Positions 26,890 to 36,878 of a DNA stretch of 64,000 bases are shown in pieces. A program made the position numbers and the translations under genes. The notes below the pieces were generated by a model that was not told the origin of the DNA, did no database searches, and was given only the letters and a program-made list of their open reading frames with translations. This stretch comes from an uncultured Clostridia bacterium (lineage in GTDB: Bacteria; Bacillota; Clostridia; Oscillospirales; Oscillospiraceae): contig CAMNAO010000005.1 of NCBI GenBank assembly GCA_946531435.1, forward strand, positions 1-64,000, read 5' to 3'. The first letter of the stretch is position 1. Every line of letters starts with the position of its first letter.

Positions 26890-28476
26890 TCACCCGTGGA
26901 TCTGCCGGAATTCCTTGGGCGTCAGGCCCACCGACTTCTTAAACTGCTTGGAGAAGTACCGGGCGTTGGGCATGCCCACCGCGTCCGCCACCTCGTTGAT
27001 GTTATAGCTGGAGTTCCGCAGAAGCTCCCTGGCCCGCTCCATCCGCACCTGGGTCACATATTCCGTAAAGGTCTTTCCCGTCTCCCGCTTGAAAATGCTG
27101 GAGAAATACCCCGTGCTCAGGTTGACGAAGCGGGCCGCCTCCTCCACCCCGATTTCCCGGGTGAAGTTCTCCGTAATGTACTGGATGGATTTGCGGACCA
27201 CGCGGCTGGACTGATTCGCCGCGTAATCCCTGAGGGCGAGAAGGATGCGGGAGATCCAGTCCCGCAGGACCCGGTGATAGGTCTCCATGGTGTAGGCGTT
27301 CTCCACGTCCCAAAGGATCTCCTCCAGAAGGTCCTCCTTCTCAAAGCTCTTGCGAATGAGCTCCCCGTCCTCCTCAAAAAGGCTGTAGAGGAACTCCTTC
27401 AGATAGCCTCTTGCAAGGCTGCTGGTCAAAATCGTCTCCGGCAGGTCGAAAAGCTCATCAATGGCCCGGCTGAATTCCGGCTCATCCAGGCTCTCATAGC
27501 TCTTCAGGATCCGCTCCCGGATCACCTTCAACTTGCTCTCGTAGGAGGGAGGGATCTCCGCCTCCCGCTCGGGCTGCCAGTAGAGCTTTCCCGTGCCGTA
27601 GATCCGGCGAATGCCCAGGGCGTCCGCGGCGCCGGCGCTGGCCTCCGCAAACTCACCGGGGGTGAAGACCGGCCGGCTGATCCCCATGGTGATCACCATG
27701 CCGGGGAAAAAACCCGCCAACAGGTTCACCTCCCGCATGAGGCCCTCCAGGGCGTCCTTCAGCGCCGTCTCCGCCTCCTCGGAATAGTTGATAAGGCCGC
27801 AGATCCCGCTGATCCTCTGGTCGAACACCGCGTCGTGGCACATCGGTCCCAACGCGCCCTCCAGCATATCCTCGATCTTGCTCTGCAGAGAGGTCAGCTG
27901 GTCCGGCGCCTCCGCCTCATCCAGGTCATAGTCCTGCTTGACCACCACAAAGCGGAATCGCCCGTCCCGGAAGGAGGTCCCATAGAGCTGGTTGAGCCGC
28001 TCCACCGTGTCCCCCGGGGTGATCCGGCTCATATCGCCGGAAATCAGCAGCCTTCTGAGGGAACTGTCCGGCTCCTTCTCCCGACCCCCCTGCTTGCGCA
28101 GGTCCCGGGCGATTTTGGCCAGCGTCCCGTTCAGCACGTCGGCGTCCACCGGCTTGAGGATAAAGTCATCCACGGAGTATTTGAGGGCAGTATAGGCGTA
28201 GTCGAACTGCTTATAGCCCGTGACCATGATATACCGGCAGGGCAGTCCCTCCTGCTTGATCTGCCGGAGCACCTCCAGCCCGTCCATCTTGGGCATATAG
28301 ATATCAGAGATCACAATGTCCGGCTTCTCCCGGCGTATGAGCTCCAGCAGCATCTCGCCGTCGGTGGCGGTGCCGCAGAGGCTGAGATCCAGTCCCTCCC
28401 GGTCCACCAGCTGAGCGATCATCCGGCAGATGCGCGGCTCATCATCTGCCACCGCAAATTTGAGTGTTTTCCCCAT
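26890..28476 (-). CDS. YesN-type response regulator (REC + AraC HTH)
   Basis: KFAVADDEPRICRM, DIVISDIYMPKMDGLEVL; C-terminal AraC domain GYFSSIFKRETGKTFTEYVTQVRMERARELL. Confidence 0.95.
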   Translation of the reverse strand: MGKTLKFAVADDEPRICRMIAQLVDREGLDLSLCGTATDGEMLLELIRREKPDIVISDIYMPKMDGLEVLRQIKQEGLPCRYIMVTGYKQFDYAYTALKYSVDDFILKPVDADVLNGTLAKIARDLRKQGGREKEPDSSLRRLLISGDMSRITPGDTVERLNQLYGTSFRDGRFRFVVVKQDYDLDEAEAPDQLTSLQSKIEDMLEGALGPMCHDAVFDQRISGICGLINYSEEAETALKDALEGLMREVNLLAGFFPGMVITMGISRPVFTPGEFAEASAGAADALGIRRIYGTGKLYWQPEREAEIPPSYESKLKVIRERILKSYESLDEPEFSRAIDELFDLPETILTSSLARGYLKEFLYSLFEEDGELIRKSFEKEDLLEEILWDVENAYTMETYHRVLRDWISRILLALRDYAANQSSRVVRKSIQYITENFTREIGVEEAARFVNLSTGYFSSIFKRETGKTFTEYVTQVRMERARELLRNSSYNINEVADAVGMPNARYFSKQFKKSVGLTPKEFRQIHG

Positions 28477-28610
28477 GTGTATGCCTCCAAAGCAGAGAAG
28501 TCCGGTGCATTCTGCCTAAATTTTAGCACAAATGCGCCCTGCTTTCAAGAAGCCGCGGCTTCCTTCTCCCTTTGAACGCATTCCTCCGGGGACCTTCCCC
28601 CATTCCGGCG

Positions 28611-28642
28611 AGGCGTCCATATTCCGCGGAATATGGACGCCT
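28611..28642. repeat. Perfect 32-bp palindrome
   Basis: AGGCGTCCATATTCCGCGGAATATGGACGCCT. Confidence 0.95.
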
Positions 28643-28651
28643 TTCGTCTTT

Positions 28652-29608
28652 TTACAGGCCGTTGAGTTCCTTTGCCCTGCAGCAGGAGACAAAGTGGTTG
28701 GGCAGCAGCTCCACCAGCTCCTGGGGCTCCTGGCACCGGGCAGTGGCGTATTCGCACCGGGCCGCAAAGCGGCAGCCGGGCTTGGGGTTGATGGGGGAGG
28801 TCAGCTCCCCCTTCAGGATGATCCTCTGGCGCTTGTTCTTCAGATCCGGGGACGGGATCGCGGACAGCAGCGCTTTGGTATAGGGGTGGAAGGGCAGCTT
28901 GAAAAGCTCCCCGGAGGGACTCGTCTCCACCAGCTGTCCCAGATACATCACGCAGATGTCATCGGAGATGTGCTTGACCACGCTGAGATCGTGGGTGATG
29001 AACACATAGGTGAGGCCCATCTTGTCCTGCAGATCCTGCAGAAGGTTCAATACCTGGGCCTGGATGGAGACATCCAGGGCCGAAACCGGCTCATCACAGA
29101 CGATGAACTTGGGACTGAGCGCCAGCGCCCGGGCGATGACCACCCGCTGCCGCCGTCCGCCGTCCAGCTCATGGGGATAGGAGTGGCGCAGCCGCTCATC
29201 GATGCCCACAAGATCCATGAGGCGCTTGGTCTCCTCCTCCAGCTGCTCCCGGGAGAGGTGGTTGTGGATCTTCAAAGGCTCCTGCACCGTTTGTTCCACG
29301 GTAAAGCGGGGATTGAGGGAGGAATAGGGATCCTGGAAGATGATCTGCATGCTCTGGCGCAGCTTCTGCATCTTCTTTCGGGAGACGCTGGTGATGTCCT
29401 CCCCCTGATAGATGATCTGGCCGTCGGTGCTCTCCAGAAGGTGGATCAGCGTCCGGCCCAGGGTGCTTTTGCCGCAGCCGGACTCCCCCACCACGCCCAT
29501 GGTGTTGCCCTCCAGAATCTTAAAGGAGACGTCGTCCACGGCGTGAAGCATTCCCTTGGGGACCGGGAAATACTTTTTCAGATGATTTACTTCAATTAAT
29601 GCTGACAT
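28652..29608 (-). CDS. Oligopeptide/dipeptide-type ABC transporter ATP-binding protein (set 1)
   Basis: [51 protein letters not shown]-terminal PGCRFAARC oligo_HPY. Confidence 0.97.
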   Translation of the reverse strand: MSALIEVNHLKKYFPVPKGMLHAVDDVSFKILEGNTMGVVGESGCGKSTLGRTLIHLLESTDGQIIYQGEDITSVSRKKMQKLRQSMQIIFQDPYSSLNPRFTVEQTVQEPLKIHNHLSREQLEEETKRLMDLVGIDERLRHSYPHELDGGRRQRVVIARALALSPKFIVCDEPVSALDVSIQAQVLNLLQDLQDKMGLTYVFITHDLSVVKHISDDICVMYLGQLVETSPSGELFKLPFHPYTKALLSAIPSPDLKNKRQRIILKGELTSPINPKPGCRFAARCEYATARCQEPQELVELLPNHFVSCCRAKELNGL

Positions 29609-29619
29609 ACCGCACCTCC

Positions 29620-30591
29620 TCAGACGTTGTGGCAGGCACAGAAGTGGCCGGCGTCAATTTCCCGCATTTGGGGATCCTTTTGCCTGCATTGTTCCGTAGC
29701 CCGGGGGCAGCGGGGATGGAAGCTGCACCCCTCCGGCAGGTTGGTGGGATCCGGCGGCATTCCCGCAATGGGAGAGAGCCGGTCCACCTCCTCATCCAGC
29801 CGGGGAAGCGCCCCGAAGAGGCCCACGGTATAGGGGTGAGAGGGGCGGTTGAAGACCGATTCAATGGGGCCGTTCTCAACGATCTTTCCGGCGTAAATCA
29901 CCGCCACCTCATCACAGGTCTCGGCCACGATGCCGAGGTCATGGGTAATGAGCAGCAGGGAGGAGTTGAACTCCACCTTCAGCTGATTGATCATCTCCAG
30001 CACCTGGGCCTGGATGGTCACGTCCAGGGCCGTGGTGGGCTCATCCGCCAATAAGAGCTCCGGGTTGCAGGCCAGGGCGATGGCGATGACCACCCGCTGC
30101 TTCATGCCGCCGGAAAACTGATGGGGATATTCGGAGGCCCGCTCCCGCAAGATGCCCACCCGCTCCAGCATATCCTCGGCCATGGTCCAGGATTTTGCCA
30201 CCGAGACGTTGTTGTGGATCTTGATGACCTCGGCGATCTGGTCCCCCACCGTGCGAACGGGGTTCAAGGCTGTCATAGGGTCCTGGAAAATCATAGCCAC
30301 TACTTTGGAACGGATCTGACGCATCTCCGCCTCCGGTACCTTCAGCACGTCGACGCCGTTGAGATAAATCTCACCGCCCCGCACATGAGACGCCACCGGG
30401 TTTAAGATCCGCATGATGGATTTGGCAATGGTGGTCTTCCCCGCGCCGGTCTCACCCACAAGGCCCAGGGAGTGGCCCTTTTCCAGCTTCAGGCTGACGC
30501 CGTTGACGGCGTGGATGATCTTTCCCTCGGAGGTGTATTCCACCCGGAGGTCCTTGATCTCAAGGAATTTCTTTTCCATGTTCTGTTCCAT
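29620..30591 (-). CDS. Oligopeptide/dipeptide-type ABC transporter ATP-binding protein (set 1)
   Basis: [47 protein letters not shown]. Confidence 0.97.
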   Translation of the reverse strand: MEQNMEKKFLEIKDLRVEYTSEGKIIHAVNGVSLKLEKGHSLGLVGETGAGKTTIAKSIMRILNPVASHVRGGEIYLNGVDVLKVPEAEMRQIRSKVVAMIFQDPMTALNPVRTVGDQIAEVIKIHNNVSVAKSWTMAEDMLERVGILRERASEYPHQFSGGMKQRVVIAIALACNPELLLADEPTTALDVTIQAQVLEMINQLKVEFNSSLLLITHDLGIVAETCDEVAVIYAGKIVENGPIESVFNRPSHPYTVGLFGALPRLDEEVDRLSPIAGMPPDPTNLPEGCSFHPRCPRATEQCRQKDPQMREIDAGHFCACHNV

Positions 30592-30604
30592 TTCCGTGCC
30601 CTCC

Positions 30605-31471
30605 TCAGTCCTTCAGCTTGGGATCCAGGGCGTCCCGGACGCCGTCGCCGATCATGTTGAAGCAGAGGACCGTAATGGCGATCATCACGCCGGGGAACAC
30701 CAGCATGTGGGGATAGGTACGGATATAATCCTTGGCCGCGCTGAGCATGGCGCCCCATTCGGGAGAGGGGGCCGGGATTCCCAGGCCGATGTAGGCCAGG
30801 GTCGCCGCGCCCAGGATCTGCTGGGCGACGCCCATGGTGGCCTGGACGATCATGGGTGTCATGGCGTTGGGGATCACGTGGCGGACAATGATCCGCGCGC
30901 TGGAGCAGCCGATGGCCGTGGCAGCCTCCACATAATCGATCTTGCGGACGCTGAGGATGCTGGCCCTGAGGAGCCGCGCATACCCCACCATGCTGCCTAC
31001 GGAGAGGGCAATGATCATGTTGGTAAACCCCGCCCCCAGCACTGAGGAGATCAGGATGGAAAGGAGGATGCTGGGCAGCGCCTGAAACACGTCAAAGATA
31101 CGCATGATGATCATGTCCACCTTGCCGCCGAAGAAGCCGGCGATGGCGCCGAAGATGGCGCCCACCAGAACGCCGAGGCCGGTGGCCAGAACGCCGATGG
31201 CCAGGGAGTACCTGCCGCCGTATAGGATGCGGGAGAAGATATCCCGCCCCATATCGTCGGTGCCGAAGATGTGCTGCCAGCTGGGAAGCTGATGCAGGGC
31301 CTTGGAATTGATCTCATCATAGGCATAGGGGGCAATGAGGGGGGCGAGATAACAGGCCAGCGCCATCAGGACAATGATGATAAGGCAGGCCACCGCCGCC
31401 TTTTCCTTTTTGAAGCGGCGGCAGAAAATGACGAAGGAGGTCTCTCTCGGGGCCTTGATGCTCTTTTTCAT
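30605..31471 (-). CDS. ABC transporter permease, DppC/OppC-like (set 1)
   Basis: FGTDDMGRDIFSRILYGGRYSL, EAATAIGCSSARIIVRHVIPNAM. Confidence 0.95.
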   Translation of the reverse strand: MKKSIKAPRETSFVIFCRRFKKEKAAVACLIIIVLMALACYLAPLIAPYAYDEINSKALHQLPSWQHIFGTDDMGRDIFSRILYGGRYSLAIGVLATGLGVLVGAIFGAIAGFFGGKVDMIIMRIFDVFQALPSILLSILISSVLGAGFTNMIIALSVGSMVGYARLLRASILSVRKIDYVEAATAIGCSSARIIVRHVIPNAMTPMIVQATMGVAQQILGAATLAYIGLGIPAPSPEWGAMLSAAKDYIRTYPHMLVFPGVMIAITVLCFNMIGDGVRDALDPKLKD

Positions 31472-32448
31472 GCCGCACTCTCCTCCCCGGCTTCCGCCTT
31501 CTTTTTCCGCTTGCTGCTGTCCTCAAACTGGGCCTTGATCCTGGGGTCCGCGTAGGCGTAGAGCACGTCGGTGATGAGATTCATGACGCAGAGGATAAAG
31601 GCGAAGAAAATGACCGCCCCCTGCACGCCATAGTAGTCCCGGTTGTTGATGCTGCGGATCAAGAACTGGCCGATCCCCGGAATAGCAAATACGTTCTCGA
31701 TTACCAGGTTGCCTGCCATCTTGCCGCCGATGGCGCCGCAGAGATGGGTGATGATGGGGATGGCCGCGTTGGGCAGGGCGTGCTTATAGACGATGTCCCG
31801 CTCCACAACGCCCTTGGCCCGGGCCGTGGTGATGTAATCCTCCCGCAGCGCCTCCACCAGGCAGGAGCGGGTCTGCCGGGTCTGCAGCGCGATGGTCATG
31901 AACCCGGCGGAGAGGCAGGGAAGAATGTAGTGGGCAAAGCTGCCGATGCCCTGGGAGGGCAGCAGCTTCAGCTTCAGAGAGAAGAGAATCACCAGCATCA
32001 GCGCCAGCCAGAAGCCGGGGATGGAGACGCCCACCAGGGAGAAGAACACCGCCAGCCGGTCCCGCAGGCTGTTGGGATGGGTGGCGGCGGTGATGCCCAG
32101 GGGCGTGCCGATGCAGGCAGCAAACACCGTGCTGAGGACCGCAATAAGGAAGGTCCTGGGGAAGCGGCTCAGGAGCGTTTTGGTCACCGAGGAGCCGTCC
32201 ACCAGGGAATTGCCGAAATCAAAATGGAAGAAGACGTCCTTGAGATAATCTAAAAGCCGCACATAATAGGGGCGGTTCAGGCCCAGGGCTTCCCGCTTGG
32301 CCTCCACCTCCGCCTCCTCCGCGTTGGCCCCCATCATGATGCGCACCGGGTCGCCCGGCACGAAGTACATGATCGTAAAGATCAGGACCGTCACCGCCAC
32401 CAGAATGGGGATCATCCACAAAAGACGCTTCAAAATATATCTTAGCAT
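31468..32448 (-). CDS. ABC transporter permease, DppB/OppB-like (set 1)
   Basis: MLRYILKRLLWMIPILVAVTVLIFTIMYFVPGDPVRIMMG, REDYITTARAKG. Confidence 0.95.
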   Translation of the reverse strand: MLRYILKRLLWMIPILVAVTVLIFTIMYFVPGDPVRIMMGANAEEAEVEAKREALGLNRPYYVRLLDYLKDVFFHFDFGNSLVDGSSVTKTLLSRFPRTFLIAVLSTVFAACIGTPLGITAATHPNSLRDRLAVFFSLVGVSIPGFWLALMLVILFSLKLKLLPSQGIGSFAHYILPCLSAGFMTIALQTRQTRSCLVEALREDYITTARAKGVVERDIVYKHALPNAAIPIITHLCGAIGGKMAGNLVIENVFAIPGIGQFLIRSINNRDYYGVQGAVIFFAFILCVMNLITDVLYAYADPRIKAQFEDSSKRKKKAEAGEESAA

Positions 32449-32546
32449 TGTCTTTCATCACCTCACTGAGCAAAGAAGGGCTCTATCCGCAGGAGCCGGT
32501 ACAGCTGTACCGGCTCCGCAAAGGGTTCGTTCACTTGGTCGCGGGA

Positions 32547-34265
32547 TCAGTCTGCAACAGACTTATAGTCCTCCGTGAAGGAGCAGGCGCTGGGAAGCAC
32601 GTTGCTGACGTTGGAGATCCGGATGTTGTTGATCCCGGGCTGGGCCGCGTAGTAGTTCTGGGTGCAGTAGAGGCCGTAGAAGTAGCAATCCTCCAGGAAA
32701 TACTGCCGATAGAAGGCCATGACGTTCTCGGGGGTGTTGCCCTCCAAGGTCAGCAGGACCTCGCAGTCCGCGGCGGCCTTGGCGGCATAGTCATCCTTCA
32801 GGAACACAGCGTTGCCGGAGGGGGTGCTGCCCAGGGTGAAGAGGCCGTTCCACACCGCCTGCACATAGCCGGAGGAGTTGCCGCGGACCGTCATCATCAC
32901 ATCCCAGCCCGCGGTGGGATCGCTGCGGTAGGTATCAAACAGGGCGGAATCCCACTGGTCGATCTTCAGGGTAATGCCCGCCCTGGCCGCCTGAAGCTGG
33001 ATGGTCTGGACCGCCTTGCCCATGGTGGCGTCGGAGTTGACCATGATGTGCAGCTCGATGCCGTCGGGATATCCGGCTTCGGCCAGCAGGGCCTTGGCCT
33101 TCTCAATGTCGGTGCCGTAGAGATCCGCGGCGCCGGCGGCCTTCAGCTCATCGGTGACGTTGGCATACATGTTGCCGCCCACGGTATAGGCGACCTCACC
33201 GGCGCCCTCCAGGGTGATGTCCACAACCTCCTGATTGTCAATGGACCAGGCCAGGGCCTGACGGATGCGGGCATCGGAGCAGGGGCTGTTCTCGCTGGCG
33301 TTGAAGCTGAGGTAGTAGCTGGGGTTCGTCACCAGGGTGGCGGTGGTATAATCGCCGCCCAGGAAGTTGCCGATCTCAGAGGCGCTGACGGAGTTGGCGA
33401 GGTCGATGACGCCGGTCTCCAGAGCGATGGCCATCTGGCTGTTGTCGGTAATGATGTTGTATCTCACCGTGGAGGCGTTGCCGGCAGTGTAGGGATGGCG
33501 CTCACTCTCGGGAAGGGCGTTGCCCCACCAGTTCTCATCCTTCTCCAGGACGTAGTAGGATCCGCCCACATAGTCCGCCAGCTTATACTGAGAGGTGTAG
33601 ACCGGGGTGGTGGCAAAGCCATCCGGGCTGGCCTCATAGGCGGCCTTCGTGAAGCAGGGGACGGAGTTGAAGGTGCTGTACATGACGGTGACGTTCTGGG
33701 TGTTCATCAAAAAGTCCACGTGGGTGTCGTCCACCACCTTGATGTCATCGATGTACTTCAGGGCGGCCTTGTTGCCGAGATCGCCGTAGAGCTTGTACAT
33801 AAAGGCGATATCGTTGGCGGTAAAGTGGTTCCCCGCCTGGTCGTAGACGTTGTCGCGGATCGTGATATGCAGGGTCATATCCTCCCACTCATAGCCTTCG
33901 GCCACCCAGGGAAGGAACTCGCCGCCGAACTCGCTGTAGGAGAACAGCTGCTCGAAAAGCTCGAACATCATGGTGGCTCTGCCGGTGTTGGACTGGGCGA
34001 AGGGGGCGAAGCTGGCCGGATCGACCTGCAGGCCCACAACCACGTTCACGTCCTTGGACGCGGACTCAACGACCTCCTGCTTGGGCTGGTCCAGCGTAGT
34101 GGCCGGGCTCGTCGTGTTTCCCGTACCGCCGCTGCTTGCAGCACCGCCGGTGCTTGCCGCGCCGCCACCTTCACCCGTCTTTCCCGTATCACCGGAAGCG
34201 CAGGCCGCCAGGGAGAGGACCAGCATCAGCGCCAGCAGAACACTGAGCAATTTCCTTGACTTCAT
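32547..34265 (-). CDS. Extracellular solute-binding protein family 5, Sec lipoprotein (set 1)
   Basis: MKSRKLLSVLLALMLVLSLAACASGD lipobox; SBP_bac_5-like body. Confidence 0.93.
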   Translation of the reverse strand: MKSRKLLSVLLALMLVLSLAACASGDTGKTGEGGGAASTGGAASSGGTGNTTSPATTLDQPKQEVVESASKDVNVVVGLQVDPASFAPFAQSNTGRATMMFELFEQLFSYSEFGGEFLPWVAEGYEWEDMTLHITIRDNVYDQAGNHFTANDIAFMYKLYGDLGNKAALKYIDDIKVVDDTHVDFLMNTQNVTVMYSTFNSVPCFTKAAYEASPDGFATTPVYTSQYKLADYVGGSYYVLEKDENWWGNALPESERHPYTAGNASTVRYNIITDNSQMAIALETGVIDLANSVSASEIGNFLGGDYTTATLVTNPSYYLSFNASENSPCSDARIRQALAWSIDNQEVVDITLEGAGEVAYTVGGNMYANVTDELKAAGAADLYGTDIEKAKALLAEAGYPDGIELHIMVNSDATMGKAVQTIQLQAARAGITLKIDQWDSALFDTYRSDPTAGWDVMMTVRGNSSGYVQAVWNGLFTLGSTPSGNAVFLKDDYAAKAAADCEVLLTLEGNTPENVMAFYRQYFLEDCYFYGLYCTQNYYAAQPGINNIRISNVSNVLPSACSFTEDYKSVAD

Positions 34266-34417
34266 TTTCATTCCCTCCTCATGTTTCTTGTGGGGTCTTT
34301 CGGCACCCCTGCCGTTATGCCAGAAGTATAGCATCGGCGGGGGAGGTTTTAACATGAGGTAAAACCACGAAAATGTGCACTTTCGTGAGATGTTTGCCGC
34401 TTTGGTTTGGTTCACAA

Positions 34418-34455
34418 AAAGGCGCGTCCCGAAAAACATTTCCGGAACGCGCTTC
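34418..34455 (-). terminator. Intrinsic terminator after the tannase-like gene
   Basis: GCGCGTTCCGG...(C)CGGGACGCGCC followed by TTTTT on the minus strand. Confidence 0.65.
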
Positions 34456-34473
34456 TTGGAATCAGAATATCGT

Positions 34474-35937
34474 TCACGTCAGCCAGGCCGGGAGATAGCC
34501 GGAGAGGCTACACATCCGGTCGATGAGTCCCTGAGGGTCGTCGTCAGCGCGGTGCCACCCGTCCCAAGGGGAGCGGAGTTCTACCTCTTTTCCGCTGTTT
34601 TCCAGCTTCATTGCCAGAAGCATGGGAATCGCCAGAGAGGTATGGGGGTCGGAGGACCCATGGCAGATCCACCAGTGCTGGCAGCACCCCTCCCCATCAG
34701 TAAAGTTCATGGGATTCATCAGGGTTCGGACCGCCTTCAAGTCCGGCTCCAGCTCCGCTTTTGGGTCCCCGGTCTGAAGGCGAAGGCTGAACTCCGTAAA
34801 GTGGCGGCCACGGACCGTCTCCGTCCCAAACACATTGTTCTCCGGCGTCCCCATCTCCAGGGCATCAAAGGCGGGCAGAGGCTTCATTCTGCCACAATGA
34901 TTTACATAATCTTTAAAAGAAAAGGATGCACCCTCCCCTTGCCAGCAGATCCAGGGGTTCTTACGGAGATAGGTCTCCCTCTCCCCGGCCTCCAGGCCAT
35001 TCAGAAAGCGGGTCGCGGAGGCAAACAGGACAGTATCGCAGAGGACGGCTCCCAGATTCTCCGGGGTGATCTCTTCCCCCTTCGCGTCCCTGATGCCCTC
35101 CGTCGCAAGATAGTCCCGGAACCCATTCTGCAGGGTCCGAGAAAGGGTCTGATCCTCCGGATCATCGCCGGGCTCCAGACGTGTAGGTCCCATCTGCATG
35201 GGTACCGTGCGGGGATAGGGGCCGAACTCCCACTCATAGGCGCCGTCGGCATGCTCCAGATTGGTAATGGGGCTGAAGCAGGCGGCCATAAAAATATCGT
35301 CCCGCTCTTTTGGGGCGCCAATGGCTTCCAAATAGGGCTCAAAGCGGTGATCATTCCCCGTGGCACCGATGAGGGCCGAGACCGCACCGCCGGCGCTGCC
35401 GCCGGTGGAGAGGATGTGCTCGGTGTCACCCCACATACGGTCCCGATTAAACCGCAGATAACGGACGGCAGCCTTGTAGTCCACGATCACGGAGGGGGCA
35501 TTGCCGAACATCCTTCCGGCGTCATCCACACAGTTCCAGCCCCGCACCCCGGGGGTCACTACCACAAAGCCCGCCGCCAGAGCGATCTCATCCTTGTCGT
35601 CCATGGCCTTTACATAGGGCTCCGGCCGGCCGCCCTTTCGTCCCCCGTCCTCCGTGAAGGGACTGTCCTTCACGGGGGTGTCCTCGGTGTTTTTTACGGC
35701 AAAATAACCGCCCACCAGGATATTCAGCAGGATCGGCGCGTTTTTAGAGTCCACCGGTCTGCCGTCTACCGCAAAGGGGACCTTGATGTTCATGGTCTGA
35801 TAGTCCCGGCTTACTGGGAAAGCACAGTAGGGAATCCGCTCGTAATATCGATAACGGACCCGGTGCGTGCCATGCCCGGTGCGGACGGTCAGGTCGTGAA
35901 CCGTATACGGCCAGTTCTCAGGGAAGCGGTTATTCAT
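34474..35937 (-). CDS. Alpha/beta hydrolase, tannase/feruloyl-esterase-like
   Basis: GFVVVTPGVRGWNC, ILSTGGSAGGAVSALIGATGNDHRFEPYL (GxSxGG), WWICHGSSDPHTSLAI. Confidence 0.75.
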   Translation of the reverse strand: MNNRFPENWPYTVHDLTVRTGHGTHRVRYRYYERIPYCAFPVSRDYQTMNIKVPFAVDGRPVDSKNAPILLNILVGGYFAVKNTEDTPVKDSPFTEDGGRKGGRPEPYVKAMDDKDEIALAAGFVVVTPGVRGWNCVDDAGRMFGNAPSVIVDYKAAVRYLRFNRDRMWGDTEHILSTGGSAGGAVSALIGATGNDHRFEPYLEAIGAPKERDDIFMAACFSPITNLEHADGAYEWEFGPYPRTVPMQMGPTRLEPGDDPEDQTLSRTLQNGFRDYLATEGIRDAKGEEITPENLGAVLCDTVLFASATRFLNGLEAGERETYLRKNPWICWQGEGASFSFKDYVNHCGRMKPLPAFDALEMGTPENNVFGTETVRGRHFTEFSLRLQTGDPKAELEPDLKAVRTLMNPMNFTDGEGCCQHWWICHGSSDPHTSLAIPMLLAMKLENSGKEVELRSPWDGWHRADDDPQGLIDRMCSLSGYLPAWLT

Positions 35938-35941
35938 GGCT

Positions 35942-36862
35942 TTACCACCGCCTCAGTTTGTTGCTCTGATAGATGATCTGAATCCCGTCCACCGTGAGCA
36001 CACGCTTATATTCCTGGTCCCGCCTGGCGTCCGCGTCGATCTTCCGATCCTCGGGACGGGCGCCCTGGCGGTTGTAGATCTTCCGATCCCTGTACTCCTC
36101 AGGCACGGGCGGCTCCGATCGCTTGGGGAAGCTCATGCCGCCGAACTTCTCCCCCTCCTCACCTGCGAGGATCCTGCGCATCCCCTGCAGCATGGCGTCA
36201 AAGCATTTGGCGTCGATCATGGGTCGGGATCCGGCACAGAGCCAGTCAAAGTCTCCACGGACCTTTTCGATCCGGCTGAACTGCTCCTCCACATCGGAGA
36301 CGTAGCCGTTGATCATTTTAAACCGGTCCCCCATTTCATCCCCCACAAAAAGGATGCGGGTCTTCCGCTCCAAAAAAGCAGCGCTGCCCACGGCGTGATC
36401 GGGGCATTCAAAGACCTCCAGCTCTACGCCGCCACCCAAATTGATTCTGTCCCCCTGACCAATGATTGCTTTTGGATAATCCCGGGGAAAGTCAATCCCC
36501 GCGAAGCTGGGAAAGGGAAGAGTGGCAAGCTCAGCGGTCTTCACCGTCATGTAGGCCTTCTCAAAATAGCAGTTGTTGGCGGTGTGGTCGAAGTGGTCGT
36601 GGGTATTGGCAATATTACGCACCGGCTTTTCCGTCAGAGTCTGACAGAACTCCCGGATATTGCCGCAGCCGTAGCCGGAATCAATGACCAGGGCCTCGTC
36701 CCCGCCCTCCACCAGGTAACTGAGATCCCCGTCGGAGAGAACCGCGAAGACGCCGTCCGCCACCTTGGTCGCCTGAAAGAAGGGCTCATCCATGGGTTGG
36801 AGAGAGCCATCCTTATTGCGGATCAGGATATCGTGTTTACAGGAAAAATCGATTGTTTTCAT
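35942..36862 (-). CDS. MBL-fold metallo-hydrolase
   Basis: NTHDHFDHTANN (HxHxDH), VFECPDHAVGSAAF; RBS AGGAGGG before ATG 36862. Confidence 0.9.
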   Translation of the reverse strand: MKTIDFSCKHDILIRNKDGSLQPMDEPFFQATKVADGVFAVLSDGDLSYLVEGGDEALVIDSGYGCGNIREFCQTLTEKPVRNIANTHDHFDHTANNCYFEKAYMTVKTAELATLPFPSFAGIDFPRDYPKAIIGQGDRINLGGGVELEVFECPDHAVGSAAFLERKTRILFVGDEMGDRFKMINGYVSDVEEQFSRIEKVRGDFDWLCAGSRPMIDAKCFDAMLQGMRRILAGEEGEKFGGMSFPKRSEPPVPEEYRDRKIYNRQGARPEDRKIDADARRDQEYKRVLTVDGIQIIYQSNKLRRW

Positions 36863-36878
36863 GGATATTTCCCTCCTG

